NCBI RefSeq assembly: GCF_003255815.1
Contig: NC_037689.1
Coordinates: forward strand, 26,151,154 to 26,215,153
Length of the DNA stretch: 64,000 nt
Reading direction: 5' to 3'
Origin: Theropithecus gelada
Lineage: Eukaryota; Chordata; Mammalia; Primates; Cercopithecidae
The translations under genes were made by a program, and so were the position numbers. Shown piece by piece: positions 25,141-33,142 of the stretch (positions are counted from its first letter, which is position 1; each line of letters starts with the position of its first letter). The notes beneath the pieces were generated by a model, which had not been told where the DNA came from, searched no databases, and saw only the letters and a list, made by a program, of their open reading frames with translations.

Positions 25141-25490
25141 GATTTTATATATCTCTATATACAAATATGTAATTCTATATGAGCAGTAGATAGCAAATAT
25201 ATAGATATATTTGCAATATGTTCTACCAGTAGATAGCAAATATACAAATGTATTTGCTATTATGTAGCAAATATATGAATACATATATATATATAGAGAG
25301 AGAGCAAGGTAGGCACACAGCCATACAAATATATATATTTGCTATATATAGCACACACATAAATACATATATTTGCTATCTACTGGTTTTTTTATATATC
25401 TATATATACACACACACACCCACCCACCCCAATACATACTATTATATATAGATAGATAGATTTGCTATCTACTGGTATTATATATATACT
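25141..25490. repeat. AT-rich tract with inverted AGTAGATAGCAAATA motifs
   Basis: CCAGTAGATAGCAAATA (25226-25242) has its perfect reverse complement at 25370-25386. Further copies lie at 25184-25202 (forward) and 25459-25475 (reverse). TA, CA and GATA runs fill the spaces. Confidence 0.8.
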
Positions 25491-25689
25491 TGGCAAAAAT
25501 AATGTTTATACAGTGTTCTAAAGAAGCCCTCATTAAACAGTCACCCAAACATGGATTTCTAGGCTACACACTTCCATATTCTAAGGCTTCTAACATTTGA
25601 TTATTTCCTACTCAATGATTAAAAGACTTTTTGACCAAAATGTACAAATTATCAAAAAGTCAGCAGAACAATGCTAAATAGTGATAGAG

Positions 25690-25885
25690 GAGGTCTCTCT
25701 GTTAGCATAATGACCTCCAATTCCATCCATGCTGTTGCAAATGACAGGATCTCATTTTTTTTCGCACTGAATACTACACCATTATACATATGCACCACAT
25801 TTTCTTTAGCCATTTATCTGTTGATGGACACTTAAGTTGCTTCCAACTTTTGGCTACTGTGAACAGTGCTGACAAGTTAGAAATG
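25690..25885 (-). mobile_element. L1 ORF2/3' fragment, minus strand
   Basis: Plus-strand phrases AATGACCTCCAATTCCATCC, CACCACATTTTCTTTAGCCA and TCTGTTGATGGACACTTAAG are the reverse of the L1 ORF2 C-terminus. Confidence 0.85.
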
Positions 25886-26035
25886 CAGCCACATTTGTCT
25901 AAATAGTCTTTAAAAATATTTATTTTCATATTTTATAGTTATTGTAGACTTAATAATAATATTATTATTTATAAATCCACTGCATACATTGTTAATTTCA
26001 GCAAATTTATGATACGTGTTTGTGAGGACTTATTT
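25886..26035. other. Unassigned AT-rich spacer
   Basis: Short TAATAA/TTATTA region; nothing recognised. Confidence 0.4.
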
Positions 26036-26289
26036 TACATGCAACTTGACTATTTGGTGAAACACCAGTCTAGATGATCTTGTGAAGGTACTTTTTAGAT
26101 GAGATTAAGATTTAAATCGGTAGACATTGAGTAAAGCAGGTTGCTCTGCAGAATGTGTGTGGGTCTCATCTAATCAGTTGAAAGTCTTGATAGAAAAGAC
26201 TGATCCCCTCTTCCCTGGGTCTCAATCCTGCAAGTCTACCCTGCACACCTTGAACTTGCCAGCCCTCCACAATCAAGAGAGCCAATTAC

Positions 26290-27311
26290 AAAAGCCAGAA
26301 TTGACAAATGGGATCTAATTAAACTAAAGAGCTTCTGCACAGCAAAGGAGCTACCATCAGAATCAACAGGCAACCTACAGAATGGGAGAAAATTTTTGTA
26401 ATCTACTCATCTGACAAAGGGCTAATATCCAGAACCTACAAAGAACTCAAACAAATTTACAAGAAAAAAACAACCCCATCAAAAAGTGGGCAAAGGATAT
26501 GAACAGACACTTCTCAAAAGAAGACATTTATGCAGCCAACAGACACATGAAAATATGCTCATCATCACTCGCAATCAGAGAAATGCAAATCAAAACCACA
26601 ATGAGATACCATCTCACACCAGTTAGAATGGCAATCATTACAAAGTCAGGAAACAACAGGTGCTGGAGAGGATGTGGAGAAATAGGAACACTTTTACACT
26701 GTTGGTGGGACTGTAAACTAGTTCAACCATTGTGGAAGACAGTGTGGTGATTTCTCAAGGATCTAGAACTAGAAATACCATTTGACCCAGCCATCCCATT
26801 ACTGGGGATACACCCAAAGGATTATAAATCATGCTGCTATAAAGACACATGCACACATATGTTTATTGTGGCACTATTCACAATAGCAAAGACATGGAAC
26901 CAACCCAAATGTCCATCAGTGACAGACTGGATTAAGAAAATGTGGCACATATACACCATGGAATACTATGCAGCCATAAAAAAGGATGAGTTTGTGTCCT
27001 TTGTAGGGACATGGATAGAGCTGGAAACCATCATTCTCAGCAAACTATCACAAGAACAGAAAACCAAACACTGCATGTTCTCACTCATAGGTGGGAATTG
27101 AACAATGAGATCACTTGGACACAGGAAGGGAAACATCACACACAGGGACCTGTTGTGGGGTTAGGGGAGGGGGAGGGATAGCATTAGGAGATATATCTAA
27201 AGTAAATGACAAGTTAATGGGTGCAGCACACCAACATGGCACATGTATACATATGTAACAAACCTGCACGTTGTGTACATGTACTCTAGAACATAAAGTA
27301 TAATTAAAAAA
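26290..27311 (+). mobile_element. 5'-truncated L1PA-type LINE, plus strand
   Basis: About 1.02 kb covering the ORF2 C-terminus and the 3' UTR with a G-rich tract near 27158-27178, ending in a short A-tail. AGAGAGCCAATTAC (26276-26289) and AGAGAACCAATTAC (27312-27325) form a 14-bp target duplication with one mismatch. The low number of changes points to a primate-specific subfamily. Confidence 0.96.
26499..27101 (+). pseudogene. L1 ORF2 C-terminal remnant with one in-frame TGA
   Basis: This is the end of the L1 reverse-transcriptase protein, which in an intact element copies L1 RNA into chromosomal DNA. Only the C-terminal segment is present; endonuclease and catalytic RT domains are lost by 5' truncation. 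The cysteine-rich knuckle C-X3-C-X7-H-X4-C is intact at 26661-26714. The frame is stopped by TGA at 26748-26750, where a CGA codon mutated at a CpG would give the same change, then stays open to the normal ORF2 stop at 27099-27101. Upstream, the segment with KWDLIKLKSFCTAKE lies in another frame, so at least one indel is also present. The remnant cannot encode an active protein. Confidence 0.93.
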
Positions 27312-27334
27312 AGAGAACCAATTACTTAAATAAA

Positions 27335-27619
27335 TCTTCCTTTCTTTCCTTCCTTTCTTTCTTTTTCTTTCTTTCTCTCTCTCTCTCTTTTCTTTCTTTT
27401 CTTTCTTTCTTTCTTTCTTTCTCTTTCTTTCTTTCTTTCTTTCTTTTTTCTCTCTCTCTCCTTCCTTCCTTCCTTCCTTCTTTCCTTCCTTCCTTCCTTC
27501 CTTCCTTCCTTCCTTCCTTCCTTCCTTCNNNNNNNNNNTTCCTTCCTTCCTTCCTTCCTTCCTTCCTTCCTTCCTTCCTTCCTTCCTTCCTTCCTTCCTT
27601 CCTTCCCTCCTTCCTTCTT

Positions 27620-27650
<31 letters not shown>
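27335..27650. repeat. (CTTT)n/(CTTC)n microsatellite with 10-N gap
   Basis: Blocks of TTTC, then CTTC, then CT dinucleotides. Positions 27529-27538 are N. It lies where an MLT2-type LTR tail normally has a short tetranucleotide run. The true length is unknown because of the gap. Confidence 0.98.
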
Positions 27651-27695
27651 ACTCCCTATTGGTTCTATTTATCTGGACAACTGGGACTAATACAG

Positions 27696-28620
27696 TGCTT
27701 AAAAGTTAAGCCATTAGTATGCAACTTATTAGATCTATGAAAGGGATTCCAGCAAAAGATTTCTAGATTGGCAATGCTATTTTCCGTAACTGACACTGAA
27801 AATAACAAACACATCCAATATGTCAAGACCTATATCCCTAATGACAACGTGATATAGTGATATCACAGATTTTGCACTTTTTCATTGCATTTTATTCTCC
27901 ACATATGTCCTTGAGTACAGATTATGAAATATAACTAAGCAATTTTCTTCTCTAAATAACAAAAGTACTACTTACAAGTAAAGAGAATTTCAACTTACTG
28001 TGTTTATTCTTCCCATAGGATGAAGCTGGCCCCAGGCATCTTATAACGTGCATTAAAGAAAAAACTTCTTTATCAGTGGGAGGTTACTAAACTTCACAGT
28101 CTCTCAAAGCTTCAAAAGAAAGGAAAAAGAAGGGGGAGGGAAGCCCAGGTTATATATGCAAACTCTTGAAAGAAAAGTCTATTTGATAAGAGTTGAAAAA
28201 GTCAGTCTTGCATTCAAAGAGGTCACACACTTATCAAACCTACTGTAAGTTTAAATGACAATTGGTGTCAATCATTAATTCCATTAGAAACATTTATTTT
28301 GAAGCATTACATCCAAAAAGCCCAATACTTTCTTAAGATAACTAGTTGTTAATTGCTCAACAATAAGCATTTCAATAACAACAATAATAATAACTATTAA
28401 TATTTTCTTTAACATATAACTTACCAAGGCTTGGGTGTAACCAATATTCACCCCTCCGTTTCAAATGTTTGATGTGGTAGATTTAGGTAAATGTATTCAG
28501 TTACACAATGCCAACCACGATATAGATAAATAACATCTCTTTTACCCTAAAAAGCTCACTCATGTCCTTTGGTAGAAAGCATGCTTTTCACGCACAGCCT
28601 CTGGTAACTCTTGACCTGTT
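27696..28620. other. Unassigned sequence
   Basis: No gene or named repeat recognised. A CAACAATAATAATAA run lies near 28377. Confidence 0.4.
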
Positions 28621-28930
28621 TTCTGTCTGTATATCTATATCTAAGAAGACATCTATATCTTCTCCTGTGTGAATTTATAGATGGATGGATAGATGATAGG
28701 TAGATGGATAGATAGATACGGATATGGCTGTAGTAAAGATAAAACATATCTGTATCTATATCTATAATATTTATCTATCCCTATAGATCTATAACTATCT
28801 TAAAGTCATATCTGTATCAATACATCTATATCTATATACAGCCGTATCTTTATCTCTCTATGTTTTGGATAATCTATATCTATATAGATTCACACAGGAT
28901 ATCTATATTTTCTTCTCAAGAAAGTTGCAG
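28621..28930. repeat. Degenerate TATC/GATA tract with inverted arms
   Basis: ATCTATATC and GATAGATGG units alternate in strand sense. CCTGTGTGAAT (near 28664) and ATTCACACAGG (near 28888) lie inside longer, imperfectly inverted arms. Confidence 0.8.
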
Positions 28931-28959
28931 AAATAGAATTATTGATAAAGAGACTTGAT

Positions 28960-29400
28960 CAAACCTTCAAATACAATGTTTTCTTTGTATCTAGCTTCTC
29001 TCACTGAGCATAATTCTTTTGAAATTCAGCCATATTGTTGTGAAATTCAGCCACCAATAGTTTGCTTTTTGTTATTACAGAGGATTCCTTTGTGTAGACA
29101 GACCTTAATGGGTTTAACCCCTAATTGTGTAGACAGACCTTAATGGGTTTAACCCCTAATTGGTGAGGTGTTGGTTTCTTTCTTTCCATTTGGCTGTTTT
29201 ATATGAAGATTTTATAAACAGCCATATACAGGCTTTAGTGTGGACTTACTTTCATTTTTCTTGAGTAACTGTCTAATAGTGAAATTGCAAGGTATAAATA
29301 AGGTGTATTTGACTTTTAAATAAATTGTTTTCTACAATGGTCCTTCCAAAAACATCAACCTCTCATCAGTCAGGTCTGAGAGGGTTTTGTAACCCAGATC
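28960..29400 (-). mobile_element. Ancient L1M fragment, minus strand
   Basis: Reverse order of L1 3' phrases: CTTCTCTCACTGAGCATAAT, AATTCTTTTGAAATTCAGCC, TGAGTAACTGTCTAATAGTG and TTTTCTACAATGGTCCTTCC. It holds the 35-bp duplication at 29091-29160. Confidence 0.6.
29091..29160. repeat. Perfect 35-bp tandem duplication
   Basis: TGTGTAGACAGACCTTAATG... occurs at 29091-29125 and again, identical, at 29126-29160. Confidence 0.99.
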
Positions 29401-29534
29401 CTTCAAAACCTTTGTATGTATCTTTTGAACTTTAAATATGCCATGGAGCTGGTAGTATTCCATGCTTCCAAGGGTGCAGAGCATATTTTTGTATGCTTTT
29501 TGATTACTCTTATTTAATTTGTATGAGTGTGTTT

Positions 29535-30048
29535 TGATAGGGTTCTGCAATAATTAAACAGAATCAGAATAACAAAAGTCACACAGGACATCAATATCTA
29601 TATATTATATTTATCTATCTATCTATCTATATTAAGGTCACATCTATGTCTACATATCTATGTTAAAGCTACACATACATAAAAATATAAATATATTTGT
29701 GTATATATATGGATACCTTTATGTATATGTGTGTGTATATATATACACAACCTGTGTATATATATATATATCTGTTGATCATATATATGGCTATACAGAT
29801 TGTGTATATACGTACAGATATAATTTATATATACATGTATGTACACACACACACAGACAATCCTAGCCACACTAGCAGCTGATTAGAAGATGCCCACCTA
29901 GGTTGAGGGTGGGTCTTCCTCTCTCACTTCACTGACTTAAATGTCAATCTCCTTTGGCAACACCCTCACAGACACACTCAAGAGCAATACTTTGCATCCT
30001 TCAATCCAATCAAGTTGGCACTCAATATTAATCATCACATTTAACAAA
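29535..30048 (-). mobile_element. MLT2-like ERVL LTR, minus strand, expanded tail
   Basis: The right part has AACACCCTCACAGACACACT, ACTTTGCATCCTTCAATCCA and ATCAAGTTGGCACTCAATAT, the reverse of the LTR 5' region. The left end GATAGGGTTCTGCAATAATT resembles the reverse of the LTR 3' end. Between them lies the microsatellite at 29590-29862. Confidence 0.6.
29590..29862. repeat. Compound (ATCT)/(TA)/(TG) microsatellite
   Basis: ATCT units at 29610-29632, then TATATA, GTGTGT and ACACAC blocks. Its place inside the LTR tail suggests growth from a short LTR-borne repeat. Confidence 0.88.
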
Positions 30049-30049
30049 C

Positions 30050-30825
30050 TATGGTACACATGACCATGTCTGGTTGATCACCATTTTTTTGGTAAATAAT
30101 ATTTTATGAAAACATAACCACATGTATTCATTTACATATTTCCTGTGGTTGCTTTGCACGACTGCAATCAGTTGTGTAGCTGCAACCGAGACAGCATGAC
30201 TTGTAACATTGAAAATACTTACTACGTGCCCCTTTGCAGGGGAAAAAAGTTGACCCTTGCCACATATTAAAATAGTTTATTGATTTTCATAACACACTGA
30301 GAAATTAGACCCAATTTATAAATGTTTGACTTAGAATTCCATATTCTATCATCTAATTTGAATGCTAAGTATAGATCCACTTATTCTATGCACTACTTTT
30401 ATGTCTCAGCATGTAATCAGAGGCCAAAATTTAAAGATGACACTGTGGTGAGTAGTATGGTTGAAAATCCAGTTGGTCCAAAGAAAAGGAACAAATATGT
30501 TCATAGAAGTGAAAGGGAAGGTTCTATTTTTAAAATTTTGAAATTTGGGGCTGTTTCCCACTTCCTGGTCTATTTTTGAAACCAGTGAAATAGCTCTCTA
30601 GTTCCCTGTTAGTTATCACACAGAACTTAAGGTAGGTTTTATATAAGAAAAAAAAAAAAAAATGCTTGTCCTATTATTCAAGGTAAGTCCCACTATTAAG
30701 AAAAAGAACATTTGTGTTTATGTACTTTCTCAGGATTAATAATTAGTCATGCTAATAATGATTCCTATACTGTTTATTGGGTTCAATTATTTAAAAAATC
30801 CTATTGTACTTTTGACAAGAGTGTT
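30050..30825. other. Unassigned sequence
   Basis: No gene or named repeat recognised. An A16-type run lies near 30650. Confidence 0.4.
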
Positions 30826-30946
30826 GTATTAATTTTCTATCACTGCAGAACAAATTTCCCCCAAAATTAGCAACTGAGTTGTCAAACAGCTATTGTCTTA
30901 CAGTGTGAGTGGATCATGTATCTTGGAGTCATTTCATGGGGTGGTT

Positions 30947-31985
30947 TGTGGCCTTCGGTCCTATTGGGGGAACCTGCCCCCAATATTTCAACATAGTTTC
31001 TTTCTATTTTCCCTAAGGGTCAGCCAGCTGAAAAATAAAGAGAAAGAGTACAAAGAGAGGAATTTTACAGCTGGACCACAGGGAGTGACATCACATATCA
31101 GTAGGACCTGATGCCCACCTAAGCCTCAAACCAACAAGTTTTTTCTTAAGGGTTTCAAAAGAGGAGGGAGTGTAAGAACAGAGAGTAGGTACAAAGATCA
31201 CATACTTCAAAGGGCAAAAAACAGAACAAAGATCACATGCTTCCGAGGGAACAGGACAAAAGGCAAAAGCAGAACTACAGATAAGGGTGTATGCTCAGTG
31301 GTGCACGTATTGTCTTGATAAACATCTTAAACAACAGAAAACAGGGTTTGAGAGTAGAGAACCGGTCTGACCACGACTTTACCAGGGTGGAGTTTTTTCC
31401 CCACCCTAGTAAGCCTGAGGGCACTGCAGGAGACCAGGGCGTATCTCAGTCCTTATCTCAACCACATAAGACAAACACTTCCAGAGCAGCCATTTATAGA
31501 CCTCCCCCCAGGAATGCATTCCTTCCCCAGGGTATTAATATTAACATTCCTTGCTAGGAAAAGAATTTAGTGATATCTCTCCTACTTGCGTGTCCATTTA
31601 TAGGCTCTCTGCAAGAAGAAAAATATGGCTCTTTTTGCCCAGGCCCACCCACAGTCAGACCTTATGCTTGTCTTCCCTTGTTCCCTAAAAATCACTGTTA
31701 TTCTGTTCTTTTTCAGGGTGCGCTGATTTCATATTGTTCAAACACACGTTTTACAATCAATTTGTACAGTTAACACAATTACCACAGTGGTCCTGAGGTG
31801 ACGTACATCCTCAGCTTACGAAGATAACAAGATTAAGAGATTAAAGAGAGGCATAAGAAATTAAAAAAGTATTATTTGGGAACTGATAAATGTCCATATT
31901 AAAATGCAATCTTCACAATTTATGTTCCTCTGCCGTGGCTCCAACCAGTCCCTTTGTTAGGGGTCCCTGACTTCCTGAAACAGAG
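30947..31985 (-). mobile_element. Solo LTR, MER11-like (ERVK), minus strand
   Basis: On the minus strand it opens with AGGAAGTCAGGGACCCCTAA and TGGAGCCACGGCAGAGGAAC, and closes with ATATGTGATGTCACTCCCTG, CTGTAAAATTCCTCTCTTTG and GGACCGAAGGCCACA, the layout I recall for MER11. The polyadenylation hexamer appears changed from AATAAA to AAGAAA. No internal retroviral genes adjoin it. Family label from memory. Confidence 0.7.
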
Positions 31986-32177
31986 TCCCCCATTAAGTAA
32001 AAATCAAGCTTTCAGTTATGGCTGCAACTACAGGAAACCTGGACTGGGGTTGAGATTCTGCTGCCATGCCCAGTCACGTGGCTATTCCAACAGAAGAGGC
32101 CTCTGTTTCCAATCAAATGGGCTGCTCCACGAGGCTGCTCAGGATATGGTAGCTGGCTTCCCCAGAGGAAGTGCTGA

Positions 32178-32775
32178 AGGGAGGAGATGGGAGGAGAGAA
32201 AGGATGGAGAGAGAGAGAGGGACAGAGAGACAGAGAGAGACAGAAAGACAGAAATAGAAGAGGGGAGAGAGGGAGGAAGAAACAGAGTGACAGAGGTAGA
32301 CCGAGAGAAAAAGGGAGAGAGAGACAGAGGGAGACAGAGAGGTTGGGGAGAGAGACCAACAGAGAGAGATAGACAGAGAGAAAGGGAGAGAGAAAAAAGG
32401 AGAAAGAGACACAGAGAGAGACAGAGAGAGGAAGGGGGAGAGGGAAGAGATGGGGGAGCAGAGAGAGACAGGGAAACAGAGAGAGCCTAACAAAGAGAGA
32501 GAAAGAAAGAGAGATGGCAAGGAAGATACACAAGGAGAGAGAGGGTGAGACAGAGAAAGAGAAAGAGAGGGAGAGTGATAGAGAAAGGGAGAGAGAAAGA
32601 GACAGAGAGAGGGGAGGGGACAGAGAGAGGGAGAGAGAGATGAGAGGGAGAAGGAAAGAGAAAGGAGAGAGAAAGAAAGAGAGAAAGACAGAGAGGGAAA
32701 GAGACAGACAGACAGACAGACACACAGAGAGAAAAACACAGAGAGAGAGGCACACGTACACATACAGAGAAGAGA
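32178..32775. repeat. Polypurine (GAGA/GACA)n tract, about 600 bp
   Basis: Nearly pure A/G on the plus strand with scattered C in GACA units, ending in GACAGACA and CACA runs. Long frames on both strands here are low-complexity artefacts. Confidence 0.98.
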
Positions 32776-33048
32776 ACAATTGCAAGGTTTTTTATAATCC
32801 AATTTCAGAAATGCCATCTATCACATCACCTCTATCTTATTCTAGCACAATCAGGGAGGGATGGCTGTACAGAAGGCATGGCAAATGGTACCGGGGGCAG
32901 GGGTCCTTGGGAACCCACCTGGAGACATGGGCTCACACAGGTGCAATTTCATTTCCTAAAAGTGTTAGAGGCTAAGAGCATTAGGAAGTAACTTGGTGTT
33001 CTTCTCCTTCAATGATGCCAACTGAGACTGCAGTCACAGGATAGCCAT

Positions 33049-33142
33049 TGTACGCTGGTGTTTCCCAATCTCCACATAAGAGATGAGAATGTCTTTGTAC
33101 GCTGGTGTTTCCCAATCTCCACATAAGAGATGAGAATGTCTT
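33049..33142. repeat. Perfect 47-bp tandem duplication
   Basis: TGTACGCTGGTGTTTCCCAA...AATGTCTT occurs at 33049-33095 and identically at 33096-33142. The flanks are unrelated, so it is exactly two copies. Confidence 0.99.

Larger units (their letters stand above)
26040..27695 (+). mobile_element. MLT2-like ERVL LTR split by L1 and a pyrimidine array
   Basis: The left part (26040-26289) has the MLT2-type phrases TTGACTATTTGGTGAAACAC, AATCGGTAGACATTGAGTAA and GGGTCTCATCTAATCAGTTG. After a nested L1 the LTR resumes with AATTACTTAAATAAATCTTC, and closes with TATTGGTTCTATTTATCTGG...ACTAATACAG at 27695. The tail region that normally carries a short tetranucleotide run has grown into the array at 27335-27650. 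The family name is from memory of the LTR phrasing. Confidence 0.7.
30830..32990 (-). mobile_element. Old interspersed repeat, unassigned, split by a MER11-like LTR
   Basis: The left flank (ATTAATTTTCTATCACTGCA...GTCTTACAGTGTGAG) and the right flank (AGGATATGGTAGCTGGCTTC, then after the purine tract CATCACCTCTATCTTATTCT) are phrases that occur in this order in one common old mammalian repeat. The MER11-like LTR and the growth of the GA tract then explain the large gap. The family was not named. Confidence 0.45.

Noticed and set aside
32012..32975. Long overlapping open frames on both strands, up to 257 codons
   Set aside because: They lie in the GA-rich tract, read as Ser/Leu-rich or Arg/Glu-rich low complexity, and are open only because the tract has few stop codons.
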